Assembly (NCBI GenBank): GCA_963732375.1
Contig: CAVSZE010000002.1
Span: 475,867 to 539,866 of the forward strand
Reading direction: 5' to 3'
Length of the DNA: 64,000 nt
Origin: RPQJ01 sp963732375
GTDB lineage: Bacteria > Pseudomonadota > Gammaproteobacteria > Steroidobacterales > Steroidobacteraceae
Shown piece by piece: positions 48,823 to 62,253 of the stretch. Within the stretch, counting starts at the first letter, position 1, and the number at the start of each line of letters is the position of its first letter. Position numbers and translations under genes: made by a program. Below the pieces are notes generated by a model that saw only the letters and a program-made list of their open reading frames with translations, did not search any database and was not told the DNA's origin.

Positions 48823-49422
48823 ATGCGCCCCACCCCGCTGCGGCTGTTCCTGCCCGCGCTCTCACTGCTCGTCCTGGCGGGCTGTGCGAGCACGAACTCC
48901 TGTGGCGGCAGTGACGCGTACCTGAAAGCCCAGGAACGTCCGCTGCTGAACCTTCCCCCGGGCGTGTTCGGCAGCGAACGCATTGCGCCGATCGTGCTTC
49001 CGCCGGCCGCGCCTGACCCCTACAGGCTCGACCCCGAGCCGCGCTGCCTCGACTATCCGCCGCAGTTCTTCGCCCGCCCGCCGGCGGAACCGGGGTCGCC
49101 GGAGGCCGTGGTCCGTGACTGGGGTGCGGCCTGGGCACAGCGCAGGCCCGATGTCGTCATGCAGGCCTACGCGCCGTCGTTCGAGGCGTCCGGCAAGGGC
49201 GGCTCGGCGGCTTTCCTCACCGAGCGCGAGCAGCAGGTCGCGACCGGTCCCGTGCCGTCGCCGACGCTGCTGAACCTCGTGGTCACCAAGGATGGCGAGA
49301 AGCGCCAGGTCGTCACGTTCATCCAGGTGTTCGGCAAGGAGCAGGTGCACCGCGAACTCACGCTGGTGCGCGACGGCGATTCGTGGCGCATCGAGTCCGA
49401 GCGGACATTGACCGCGCCCTGA
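48823..49422 (+). CDS. Lipoprotein with a tethered NTF2-like/DUF-type domain
   Basis: A 199-residue lipoprotein starting at ATG 48823; an in-frame start at 48742 would misplace the signal. Lipobox L-A-G-C is followed by a Pro-rich linker with two more cysteines (NSCGGSD, RCLDYP). The C-terminal domain is PEAVVRDWGAAWAQRRPDVVMQAYAPSFEASGKGG, then LVVTKDGEKRQVVTFIQVFGKEQVHRELTLVRDGDSWRIESERT. This is a SnoaL/nuclear-transport-factor-2-like fold used in cell-envelope proteins often called 'L,D-transpeptidase-associated' or Cds-type. It is upstream of the glycogen cluster by 41 bp. Confidence 0.7.
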   Translation: MRPTPLRLFLPALSLLVLAGCASTNSCGGSDAYLKAQERPLLNLPPGVFGSERIAPIVLPPAAPDPYRLDPEPRCLDYPPQFFARPPAEPGSPEAVVRDWGAAWAQRRPDVVMQAYAPSFEASGKGGSAAFLTEREQQVATGPVPSPTLLNLVVTKDGEKRQVVTFIQVFGKEQVHRELTLVRDGDSWRIESERTLTAP

Positions 49423-49463
49423 GCGGGTTGCCCCGGCCTCAAGCGCAACGGGACCGCGCCACA

Positions 49464-51932
<2,469 letters not shown>

Positions 51933-51936
51933 GTTT

Positions 51937-52060
51937 CGGAGGGGACATTCTCCTTTTCGGAGGGGACATTCTCCTTTTTCTGTTTCTGCTGCCTTGCCGT
52001 GTCTGACAGCGCACTGGAAAAAGGAGAATGTCCCCTCCGAAAAGGAGAATGTCCCCTTTT
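51937..52060. repeat. Large inverted repeat built from four 21-bp units between glgP and glgB
   Basis: The unit CGGAGGGGACATTCTCCTTTT stands twice in tandem (51937-51957, 51958-51978) and twice inverted downstream. The perfect arm is 41 bp long (51940-51980 pairs with 52017-52057) around a 36-nt loop. Each unit has its own small dyad, GGAG/CTCC. It begins 5 bp after the glgP stop and ends 16 bp before the glgB GTG, so a transcript through it folds into one of the strongest possible RNA hairpins. It looks like a REP/BIME-type pair of the kind served by REP-associated tyrosine transposases, but none is in the window. Confidence 0.85.
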
Positions 52061-52076
52061 CCGCTAGACTGAGGCC

Positions 52077-54296
<2,220 letters not shown>

Positions 54297-54345
54297 CGCA
54301 GGTGCTGCGGATGCGCGTCGCAACCTGTCGGGGAGCGCTGACCTG

Positions 54346-56469
54346 ATGCCGGATTCGCAGCCCGACGCGTCCCGCGAGCAGCCGGCCCTCGAGCCGGGCT
54401 CGGCGCAGCCGCTCGGCGCCAGCTGGACCGGGCGCGGCACCAACTTCGCGGTGCTGTCCACCAGCGCGACGCGCGTGGAGCTTTGCCTGTTCGACGCCTC
54501 CGGGCGGGTCGAGATCGCGCGCCTCGCGCTGCCGTCCCGTACTGGCGACGTGTGGCACGGCTTCCTGCCCGCCCAATACGGAGGCCCTGGCACGCTTTAC
54601 GGATACAGGGTGCACGGACCCTACGAGCCAGCGCTGGGCCATCGCTTCAATCCCGCAAAGCTGCTGATCGATCCCTGCGCGGCCGCGCTGGCGGGAGACA
54701 TCGACTGGCACCCGTCGCTGAACGGCGCAACCCCAGGCAACGACGGTGTCCCGGATCGCGGCGACAGTGCCGCCCACGTACCGAAATGCCGGGTCGTGGA
54801 TCCAACGTTCGACTGGGGCAACGCTCGCTCGCCGAATGTCCCGTGGCGCGACACGATCATCTACGAGTTGCACGTGAAGGGATTCACGCAGCGCCATCCG
54901 GCCGTGCCGGAACGCCTGCGGGGGAAGTACCTGGGGCTCGCAGAGCCCGCGGTGCTCGATCACCTGAAGCGCCTCGGCGTCACGACGGTGGAGCTGATGC
55001 CCTGCCAGGCTTTCGCGTCCGAGCAGTTCCTGGTCGCGCGCGGTCTCTCGAACTACTGGGGCTACAACCCGCTGGCATGGTTTGCGCCGGACGCGCGCTA
55101 CGCGGTCGACGACCCTGTCGCCGAGTTCAAGACCATGGTGCGGGCGCTGCATGCCGCCGGCCTCGAGGTCGTGATGGACGTGGTGTTCAACCACACGGCC
55201 GAAGGCAACGAGCTGGGTCCGACGCTCGGCCTGCGCGGCTTCGACAACGCGCTGTATTACCGGCTGTTCCCGCATGACCTGGCCCACTACAAGAACTTCA
55301 CCGGCTGCGGCAACACGGTGAAGTTCGACAACCCCGAAGTGCGTTCGCTGGTGCTCGATTGCCTGCGCTATTGGACCACCGAGATGCGCGTGGACGGATT
55401 CCGTTTCGACCTCGCGCCGGTGGTTGGGCGCGACAGTGGCGGCTACAGCAGCAATGCGCCTTTTTTCGCGGCGCTGCGCTCGGATCCGGTGCTTGCATAC
55501 GTGAAGCTCATTGCCGAACCCTGGGACGTCGGTCCGGGCGGTTACCAACTCGGTCACTTCCCGGCTGGATGGTCCGAGTGGAACGACCGCTATCGCGACA
55601 CGATGCGCGCATTCTGGCGCGGCGATCGAGGATCGCTCGGCGCGTTCGCGGAGCGCTTCGCCGGTTCGAGCGACCTGTTCCGCCAGCACGCGCGCAAGCC
55701 CACCGCCAGCGTCAACTTCATCGCGGCGCACGACGGATTCACGCTCGAGGACACGGTTTCCTACAACCATCGCCACAACGAGGCCAACCTGGAGAACGGC
55801 GCTGACGGCCATTCCCAAAACCTGAGCTGGAACTGCGGCACGGAAGGCCCAACCGACGAACGCGGCGTACTCGAACTGCGCTCGCGACAGGCCGCCAACC
55901 TGCTCGCCACGCTGTTTCTCTCGCAGGGCGTGCCGATGCTGCTGGCCGGCGATGAGTTCGGGCACACCCAGCGCGGCAACAACAACGCTTATTGCCAGGA
56001 CAACGAGATCTCCTGGCTCGACTGGGGCCTTCCGGAAAAGAACGCGGGGCGACTGCGCTTCGTGCAGATGCTGATCGACCTGCGACGCTCGCGGCTCTGG
56101 CTTCGTCGTGACACCTTTCTGAAGGGTGCGCGCCGCGGCACGCACGCGAAAGACGTCACATGGCTGCACCGGTCGGGGCGGGAACTCACCGATGCCGACT
56201 GGCAGGACCCCGAGTTGCGTTCGATCGCGGTGCACATGAACGGAGTGCCGGCGGGCAACAGCGACCGGGGCGACCTGCTGGTGGCATTCAATGCCGGCGA
56301 ATCCCCGATCGACATGACGCTTCCGTCGCCACCCGAGGGTTCCACGTGGCGCCTGGTGTTCGACACCGGGAGCGACTGGTCCGGCGGTGAGCCGCGTTCG
56401 CTTGCCAGCGGACAACTGCTGCACATGGCGCACAGGTCCACGGTGCTGCTCGAGTCGCAGGTGAAATAG
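54346..56469 (+). CDS. glgX: Glycogen debranching enzyme
   Basis: A 707-residue GH13 debranching enzyme, started at MPDSQPDASR (54346); the frame is open far upstream into glgB but that part is a shadow. It begins with CBM48-type strands (GRGTNFAVLSTSATRVELCLFD), then YELHVKGFTQRHPAVPERLRGKYLGLAEP, the nucleophile Asp355 in F-R-F-D-L-A and acid Glu391 in I-A-E-P-W-D-V-G. NFIAAHDGFTLEDTVSYNHRHNEAN is the GlgX hallmark. It removes short limit-dextrin branches left by GlgP. It is 49 bp after glgB and 70 bp before malQ. Confidence 0.95.
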   Translation: MPDSQPDASREQPALEPGSAQPLGASWTGRGTNFAVLSTSATRVELCLFDASGRVEIARLALPSRTGDVWHGFLPAQYGGPGTLYGYRVHGPYEPALGHRFNPAKLLIDPCAAALAGDIDWHPSLNGATPGNDGVPDRGDSAAHVPKCRVVDPTFDWGNARSPNVPWRDTIIYELHVKGFTQRHPAVPERLRGKYLGLAEPAVLDHLKRLGVTTVELMPCQAFASEQFLVARGLSNYWGYNPLAWFAPDARYAVDDPVAEFKTMVRALHAAGLEVVMDVVFNHTAEGNELGPTLGLRGFDNALYYRLFPHDLAHYKNFTGCGNTVKFDNPEVRSLVLDCLRYWTTEMRVDGFRFDLAPVVGRDSGGYSSNAPFFAALRSDPVLAYVKLIAEPWDVGPGGYQLGHFPAGWSEWNDRYRDTMRAFWRGDRGSLGAFAERFAGSSDLFRQHARKPTASVNFIAAHDGFTLEDTVSYNHRHNEANLENGADGHSQNLSWNCGTEGPTDERGVLELRSRQAANLLATLFLSQGVPMLLAGDEFGHTQRGNNNAYCQDNEISWLDWGLPEKNAGRLRFVQMLIDLRRSRLWLRRDTFLKGARRGTHAKDVTWLHRSGRELTDADWQDPELRSIAVHMNGVPAGNSDRGDLLVAFNAGESPIDMTLPSPPEGSTWRLVFDTGSDWSGGEPRSLASGQLLHMAHRSTVLLESQVK

Positions 56470-56539
56470 AAGATGCCGGATACTTGCGGCTCACGATCCC
56501 GTCAGGCACCGTCGCGGCCCCCGTGCCTGGGCCCCTGCA

Positions 56540-58717
56540 ATGCCTGATTCCATGTTCGACAAGCTTTCGCAGCAGTGCGGCATCGGAGGCGCCTACGAGA
56601 ACTATCGCGGCGAGCCGACGCCGATCACCGAGGAGACTCGCAGGGCGATCCTCGCGGCGATGGGCTGCCCCACGGATGACGTCGGCGAAATCGAGCGCAT
56701 GCAGCACGAGCGCGAAGCGGCGCGCTGGCGCTCGCTGCTCCCGGAGGTGGCAGTAGTCCGCCCGGGGAGATCGTCGATCAAGGTGGCGATGGCCGACGGG
56801 GATATCGGTCGCGCGCTCGACTGGCGAATCGTCCTCGAGAGTGGCGGACAGGTTGCGGGCCGCGTGAGCAGCGGCGAGCTGCCTGAAATCGAGCGCGGCG
56901 ACCTGGACGGGCTGGCGCATACACGGCGCGAGCTGTCGTTGCCCACCGACATCGCGCACGGCTACCATTCGCTGCGCGCGACTCTCGAGGGTGGCGCCGA
57001 GGCGGAATGTGCGCTGATCGTGGCTCCGGCCGCCTGCATGGAGCCGCCAGCCCTGCACGAAGGCCGGCGGCTGTGGGGAGTGGCCGCGCAGCTCTACACG
57101 CTGCGTTCGAGCGAAAACTGGGGCATCGGCGATTTCGCCGACCTCGAGCAGGCTGTGCGCGGATTCGCGTCATCGGGCGCGTCGTTCATTGCGCTGAACC
57201 CGCTGCATGCGCTGTTTCCGGCCAACCCCTGGCACTTCAGCCCCTACAGCCCGTCTTCACGCCACTTCCTGAATGTCTTCTATATCGCGGTTGAACGCGT
57301 GCCGGAATTCGCCGACTGCTCCGGCGCGCGGGCCAGCGTGGCGGCGCCTGAATTCCAGGCCGGGCTCGCGCGGCTGCGCGGGACGGCAAACGTCGACTAT
57401 CCGGGAGTGGCCGCAATCAAACTGCCGCTGCTGCGGACGCTCTACGAACACTTCCTGCGCGAACACGTCGAACGCGGAACCGGCCGGGCCGGGGAATTCC
57501 GCGCCTACATGGCCGGGCGCGGCGAGCCACTGCGCATTCACGCGCTGCACGACGCGATCGACGAGTACCTGCGCGCGCGGGATCCGGGCCGCTACTGGGG
57601 CTGGCCGGTGTGGCCGGCTGAACTGGGCGACCCTTCGCAACCGGGTGTGCGTGCATTCGAGGAGACGCATTCCCGCGAAGTCGGATTTCATCAGTGGCTG
57701 CAATGGGTCGCCGAGGAGCAACTCGGTGCGGTGCAGCGACTGGCGCGCGAGCTCGGCATGGCGATCGGCCTGTATGGCGACTACGCGGTAGGCGTGAATC
57801 CGAGCGGATCCGAGACCTGGTCCGACCAGGCGCTCTACCGCAGGAGTGCCGGGGTCGGTGCGCCTCCGGATGCGCTGGCCATGAAGGGACAGGACTGGGG
57901 GATTCCGCCGCAGGACCCGAACGTGCTGAAGGCTGAGGGATACCGCCCGTTCCGCGATCTGATCGCCGCCAACATGCGGCATTTCGGGGCGCTGCGGCTC
58001 GATCACATCATGGCGCTCTATCGGCAGTGGTGGGTGCCGGTCGGCCGCGGCGCCACCGACGGCGGCTACGTGCACTATCCGCTCGACGACCTGATGTCGG
58101 TTCTCGCGCTCGAGAGCGAGCGACGCTCGTGCCTGGTGGTCGGTGAAGACCTCGGGACGGTTCCCGGCGAGGTGCGTCACGAGATGGCCGCGCGTAACGT
58201 CTACTCGTATCGCGTTCTGCTGTTCGAGAAGCATTGGGACGGCCGTTTCCTCCGGCCCGAAGAGTACCCGAGACGCGCGATCGCGACCGCGACCACCCAT
58301 GACCTGCCAACTTTTGCCGGCTACTGGTCGGGCAACGACATCGAGCTGCGTGAGCGCCTGGCGCTCTACCCGAGCGAGGAGGTCCGTCTGCACGTGGAGA
58401 ACGAACGTGTGAACGACCGCCAGGCCCTGCTCAATGCGCTGGAATCCGCCGGACTTGCGCCATCCGCGGCGAATGGCGAGCAGCAGTGCGCTGCGTTGTG
58501 CCACGCGATGCACGTTTACCTGGCGCGCAGCGCCTCGGCGCTGGTGGCGCTGCAGATCGAGGACCTCGTCGGAATGACGGAACCGGTGAACGTGCCGGGA
58601 ACCAGCGACGAGTACCCGAACTGGCAGCGCAAGATGAGTTGCTCGCTCGTCGAAATCTTTGCCAGCGACAGCGTCCGCCGCGTGCTGAGTGACGTGCAGG
58701 CAGCGCGGGGCTCGTAG
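56540..58717 (+). CDS. malQ: 4-alpha-glucanotransferase (amylomaltase)
   Basis: A 725-residue GH77 enzyme that moves maltodextrin chains between acceptors. The N-terminal extension (residues 1-165) is of the long bacterial MalQ type. The catalytic part has WGVAAQLYTLRSSENWGIGDFADL, FIALNPLHALFPANPWHFSPYSPSSR, the nucleophile Asp488 in L-R-L-D-H-I-M-A-L and Glu536 in V-V-G-E-D-L-G-T-V-P, with TTHDLPTFAGYW near the end. It completes the pathway from branched glycogen to glucose-1-phosphate and glucose. The order phosphorylase, branching, debranching, transferase indicates a storage-and-release operon. Confidence 0.95.
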   Translation: MPDSMFDKLSQQCGIGGAYENYRGEPTPITEETRRAILAAMGCPTDDVGEIERMQHEREAARWRSLLPEVAVVRPGRSSIKVAMADGDIGRALDWRIVLESGGQVAGRVSSGELPEIERGDLDGLAHTRRELSLPTDIAHGYHSLRATLEGGAEAECALIVAPAACMEPPALHEGRRLWGVAAQLYTLRSSENWGIGDFADLEQAVRGFASSGASFIALNPLHALFPANPWHFSPYSPSSRHFLNVFYIAVERVPEFADCSGARASVAAPEFQAGLARLRGTANVDYPGVAAIKLPLLRTLYEHFLREHVERGTGRAGEFRAYMAGRGEPLRIHALHDAIDEYLRARDPGRYWGWPVWPAELGDPSQPGVRAFEETHSREVGFHQWLQWVAEEQLGAVQRLARELGMAIGLYGDYAVGVNPSGSETWSDQALYRRSAGVGAPPDALAMKGQDWGIPPQDPNVLKAEGYRPFRDLIAANMRHFGALRLDHIMALYRQWWVPVGRGATDGGYVHYPLDDLMSVLALESERRSCLVVGEDLGTVPGEVRHEMAARNVYSYRVLLFEKHWDGRFLRPEEYPRRAIATATTHDLPTFAGYWSGNDIELRERLALYPSEEVRLHVENERVNDRQALLNALESAGLAPSAANGEQQCAALCHAMHVYLARSASALVALQIEDLVGMTEPVNVPGTSDEYPNWQRKMSCSLVEIFASDSVRRVLSDVQAARGS

Positions 58718-58810
58718 CGGGCACTTCGCGCCGACAGACGACCCGCGCGAGATCCGTCGACCGCCGCAGGCGCTTCCTGCTGGTGGCACGTGCTCCGCCA
58801 GCGACCGGTT

Positions 58811-59428
58811 TCAGCGGCGCGTCAGCGTAGCCTCTGGCGCGAGCGACCAGATGCCGTCCATGCCGGGGCAGGCCTTTGCCCGTCCTTCGCTCAGTCCGAA
58901 GGCACCCGTTGCGGTCAGGCGGAATTTCCGGCAGCCATCGGGCGAAGGTTCGCGATCGACCGGCGTAAGCCGGTAGGTGACGCCGCTGCCTGGATTCAGC
59001 CAGGTGACGCTCTGCCCGGGTCCCGCGAGTTCCAGCGCGTGACCCGCGCAGGCGCGATCAGACTGGTCCATGCCGCGCCCGATCTCGGCGCCGATGGCGG
59101 CCCCGATCACGGTGCCGATCGCGATCGCGACGGTACGGCCGCCGTCCTTGCCCGCCTCCGCGCCGATGGCGCCGCCGGCAATGCCGCCGAGCAGCGCGCC
59201 GACCTGTTCGCGATCGCAGCGGCCCGAGCGGACGCCGTAGTCATTCACCCAGGCCTGGCCGCTGTAACCCGTGTAGCCGGACTCGTGCTTCGCCCGCCAG
59301 CCGTGCGCGGGCGCCTGCGGCGGTGGCGCAGCGAGCGCGGCGCAGGGCAGCGCAAGGGCAGACACAAGCATGCAGCGGAGGAAGTTCCGGCCGGCACGAC
59401 GGCCGAGGCTGCGTGTCGAGACGTTCAT
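58811..59428 (-). CDS. Exported glycine-zipper protein
   Basis: A 205-residue exported protein. The ATG at 59428 has AAGGAG upstream on its strand and starts a signal peptide (MLVSALALPCAALA). A glycine-zipper 2TM-like segment, GALLGGIAGGAIGAEAGKDGGRTVAIAIGTVIGAAIGAEIGR, is the central feature; a beta-rich C-terminal domain follows (SVTWLNPGSGVTYRLTPVDREPSPDGCRKFRLTATGAFG). This is the architecture of the RT0821/Lpp0805-type surface proteins and SlyB-like outer-membrane factors. It is convergent with malQ. Envelope role likely; partner unknown. Confidence 0.85.
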   Translation of the reverse strand: MNVSTRSLGRRAGRNFLRCMLVSALALPCAALAAPPPQAPAHGWRAKHESGYTGYSGQAWVNDYGVRSGRCDREQVGALLGGIAGGAIGAEAGKDGGRTVAIAIGTVIGAAIGAEIGRGMDQSDRACAGHALELAGPGQSVTWLNPGSGVTYRLTPVDREPSPDGCRKFRLTATGAFGLSEGRAKACPGMDGIWSLAPEATLTRR

Positions 59429-59630
59429 GGAAGTCTCCTTGCCATGGCGCCGCGCGTGGCGGCGACGTGGCAAAACTAGCCCGCGCTGGACCTTCCTGCG
59501 CCGCGCGGGAGCCGGACGGTGACGCGCGTCACGAAAAGGCGCCGATCCACGCACGTTCCTGGGCCGGCTGGAGATCCCATAAGATGAGCCCTGGTCTCGC
59601 GAGTCCAGGGCAAGGGGTGGGGCGATCCGA

Positions 59631-60431
59631 ATGCAGCAGCAGGTTTCCCTGGCCGCGACATGCGTCGCCGTACTGGTCCTGCTGGCCGTGCAGTCGCGCG
59701 CGGAGACCGCCGCCGGCGACGCCGGCGTGTTGAGGGTCGCGGTCGCGTCGAGTTTCTCGCAGACCGCGGGGCGACTCTGCCGGGCGTTTTTCACCGGGCG
59801 CTCCGGGCGATGCGTGCTGACGCCGGGCGCGAGCGGCCTGCTCGCATCGCAGGTCGCACAGGGCGCGCCATTCGACGTGTTCCTGTCCGCCGACCGCCGG
59901 CGCGCCGAACGACTCGAGGTCGAGGGGCTCGCCGTTGCGGGGTCCCGCTTCACGTATGCGATCGGCCGACTGGTGCTGTGGGCGCCCGGCCACGGCAGTG
60001 GCGAGGACCTGCGGTCGATCCTGTCCGGCGGGACGGTGCGCACGCTCGCGATCGCGAATCCAGACTCGGCGCCCTACGGCGCCGCCGCGCTCGAAACGCT
60101 GCGCGCGCTCGGCATTGAACCCTCGGGGCGGCTGCGGATCGTCAAGGGCGGGAATGCGGCGCAGGCCTTCCAGTTCGTCGCGAGCGGTGCGGCGGACGCC
60201 GGGTTCATCGCGCTGTCGCAGGTGATGGACTACGAGGCGAGCTCCGGTACCAGCATCACGCACGAGATTTTCGCCGTCGATCCGGCGCTGCACGCACCGA
60301 TCGAGCAGCAGGCGATCCAGGTCAAGGAATCCAGGCCGAATCCAGTGGCGCACGACTGGCTCGAGTTCCTGCGCTCCGACGCGGCGGGGCGCATCATCGT
60401 GGCCGCCGGCTACGCACTGACGCCGCGCTGA
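59631..60431 (+). CDS. modA: Molybdate ABC transporter, substrate-binding protein
   Basis: A 266-residue periplasmic binding protein. Signal peptide LVLLAVQSRA, then the ModA core: LRVAVASSFSQTAGRLCRAFFTGRSGRCVLTPGASGLLASQVAQGAPFDVFLSADRRRAERL, where S-S-F and the G-A-S-G-x-L loop bind the oxyanion, followed by LAIANPDSAPYGAAALETLRALGI and ADAGFIALSQVMDY. The overall form is the 'ModA-like' subgroup. It is the first gene of a modABC operon, with a 27-bp gap to modB. Substrate molybdate (or tungstate) is inferred from the family. Confidence 0.92.
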   Translation: MQQQVSLAATCVAVLVLLAVQSRAETAAGDAGVLRVAVASSFSQTAGRLCRAFFTGRSGRCVLTPGASGLLASQVAQGAPFDVFLSADRRRAERLEVEGLAVAGSRFTYAIGRLVLWAPGHGSGEDLRSILSGGTVRTLAIANPDSAPYGAAALETLRALGIEPSGRLRIVKGGNAAQAFQFVASGAADAGFIALSQVMDYEASSGTSITHEIFAVDPALHAPIEQQAIQVKESRPNPVAHDWLEFLRSDAAGRIIVAAGYALTPR

Positions 60432-60458
60432 GCAAGACCCGCGGAGATTCACGGCGCC

Positions 60459-61124
60459 ATGGACCTGCTGCCATTCTGGTTGAGCCTGCGGCTCGCGCTG
60501 ACGACCACGCTGGTGCTGTTGCTGCTCGGCACGCCTCTCGCTTGGTGGCTGGCCCGCACCCGTTCTGCGTTGAGGCCGCTGGTCGAGACGCTGGTGACGC
60601 TGCCACTCGTGCTGCCGCCGACGGTGCTCGGCTTCTACCTGCTGCTGCTGCTCGGCCCGCGCGGCCCGCTGGCACCGATGTTGCACCTGTTCGACCTGCG
60701 GCTCGTCTTCAGCTTCACCGGCCTGGTGATCGGTTCGGTGATTTTCTCGGCACCGTTTGTCGTCAACCCGCTGAAGGACGCATTCGAGGCGATTCCATCC
60801 GGTCAACTCGAGACGGCGGCGACCCTCGGTGCAAGCCCGTTCGACCGATTCCGCAGTGTCGCGCTGCCGCTCGCAGCGTCGGGGTTTGCGACTGCCTCGG
60901 TACTCGGCTTCGCGCACACACTGGGCGAATTCGGCGTGGTGCTGATGATCGGCGGCAACATCCCGGGCGAGACCCAGGTCCTGTCGATCGCGCTCTACGA
61001 CCGCGTGGAGCAGCTCGACTACCGCTCGGCCCACATGTACTCGCTGGGGCTGGTCGCATTCTCCTTTGCGGCGCTGATCGTGCTTCACTGGATTCGTCGC
61101 CACCGTCGGGTGTTGCGCCCGTGA
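60459..61124 (+). CDS. modB: Molybdate ABC transporter, permease
   Basis: A 221-residue permease with five or six membrane spans. ModB landmarks are WLSLRLALTTTLVLLLLGTPLAWWLART, LVTLPLVLPPTVLGFYLLLLLG, and the coupling loop EAIPSGQLETAATLGASPFDRFRSVALPLAASGF, the E-A-A-x-x-x-G motif that contacts ModC. GFAHTLGEFGVVLMIGGNIPGETQVLSIALYD is family-specific. It overlaps modC by 4 bp (GTGA). It forms a dimer in the inner membrane. Confidence 0.95.
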   Translation: MDLLPFWLSLRLALTTTLVLLLLGTPLAWWLARTRSALRPLVETLVTLPLVLPPTVLGFYLLLLLGPRGPLAPMLHLFDLRLVFSFTGLVIGSVIFSAPFVVNPLKDAFEAIPSGQLETAATLGASPFDRFRSVALPLAASGFATASVLGFAHTLGEFGVVLMIGGNIPGETQVLSIALYDRVEQLDYRSAHMYSLGLVAFSFAALIVLHWIRRHRRVLRP

Positions 61125-62206
61125 ACGCGCTCGCCGTCCGGCTGTCGCTCGAACGCGCCGACTTCGTGCTCAAGGCGGAGTTCGAACTCGGCAAGCGAGG
61201 TGTCACGACCCTCTCCGGCCCGTCGGGCTCGGGCAAGACCACCCTGCTGCGGTGCATCGCGGGCCTCGAGCGTCCGCGCGACGGCACGATCACCTGGGAC
61301 GGCGAGACCTGGTTCGATGGCGCCCGCGACGTCGACATGCCGGCTCATCGTCGCGCGATCGGCTATGTCACGCAGCAGGCACACCTCTTCCCGCATCTAT
61401 CGGTGCGCGACAACCTTGTGTACGGCGCCAGGCGCGCCGGTGCCCGTGTCGGCGCGGCGCAACCGCAGGAGCTGGTGGCCGAACTTGGCATCACGCCGCT
61501 GCTGGACCGGCGCGTGGAGCACCTCTCGGGTGGCGAGCGTCAGCGCGTGGCAATCGGACGCGCGCTGCTGGCCCGCCCGCGCCTGCTGCTGCTCGACGAG
61601 CCGGTGTCCGCGTTGCACGAGGCGGGCACCGCCGAAGTGCTGTCGACGCTGGAGCGAGTGCTCGCGGCCCTGCCAATTCCCTGCCTGTACGTGAGTCACG
61701 ACCTGCGGGAGGCGTCCCGCCTCGCTGACCGCATGATCTGGCTGGAGTCGGGGCGCATCATTGCGGATGGTCCGGCGCGCGACGTCATGAATGATCCTCG
61801 CCAGCCATTCGCGCAGGCCGAGGACGCGGGTAGCGTGATCCCCGGCCGGGTCGAGTCCGTGGACGATGACCAGGGCCTGGCGCATGTCACCTTCGACGGC
61901 GGCGAGCTGTGGATCGCCGCGACGCCGGACACATCGCCGGGGTGCCAGGTGAGGGTCGGGATACGCGCAAGGGACGTCAGCCTCGCGCTTCGCCATCCCG
62001 AGGCAATCAGCGTGCTGAACATCCTGGAGGGTCGTGTAATCGACGTCGCCGAGGCGCGCGATTCCCGGTCGCAGGCACTGGTGCGGGTGAGAGCAGGTGG
62101 ATGCACGCTGCTCTCACGCGTGACGCGGCGATCGGTGGCGGAACTCGGGCTGGCGCCCGGGCTGACCGTATGGGCGCTGGTCAAGAGCGCGGCAATCGTG
62201 CGCTGA
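61121..62206 (+). CDS. modC: Molybdate ABC transporter, ATP-binding protein
   Basis: A 361-residue ATPase starting at GTG 61121. Walker A G-P-S-G-S-G-K-T-T, signature L-S-G-G-E-R-Q-R, Walker B L-L-L-L-D-E-P, and the switch His in SHDLREASRL are all present. The D-loop reads S-A-L-H instead of S-A-L-D, a small deviation. The C-terminal part has a Mop/TOBE-like regulatory domain (ISVLNILEGRVIDVAEARDSRSQALVRVRAGGCTLLSRVTRRSV), which in ModC binds molybdate. It is the last gene of modABC. Confidence 0.94.
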   Translation: MNALAVRLSLERADFVLKAEFELGKRGVTTLSGPSGSGKTTLLRCIAGLERPRDGTITWDGETWFDGARDVDMPAHRRAIGYVTQQAHLFPHLSVRDNLVYGARRAGARVGAAQPQELVAELGITPLLDRRVEHLSGGERQRVAIGRALLARPRLLLLDEPVSALHEAGTAEVLSTLERVLAALPIPCLYVSHDLREASRLADRMIWLESGRIIADGPARDVMNDPRQPFAQAEDAGSVIPGRVESVDDDQGLAHVTFDGGELWIAATPDTSPGCQVRVGIRARDVSLALRHPEAISVLNILEGRVIDVAEARDSRSQALVRVRAGGCTLLSRVTRRSVAELGLAPGLTVWALVKSAAIVR

Positions 62207-62240
62207 TGCACGAACCGTGTGTGGAGCCATCGCCGCGCTG

Positions 62241-62253
62241 TATATTCACGCCA
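62241..62253 (+). promoter_or_regulatory. -10-like element next to the aldo-keto reductase ATG
   Basis: TATATT (62241-62246) ends 6 bp before the ATG at 62253. If it is a real -10 box, transcription would start at the ATG and the mRNA would be leaderless. There is no good -35 and no ribosome-binding site upstream, which is compatible with that idea but does not prove it. Confidence 0.35.

Noticed and set aside
51937..52060. Inverted repeat considered as a CRISPR or plain Rho-independent terminator
   Set aside because: There is no spacer array, and a 41-bp stem with a 36-nt loop made of duplicated units is unlike a normal terminator, though it may still affect transcription.
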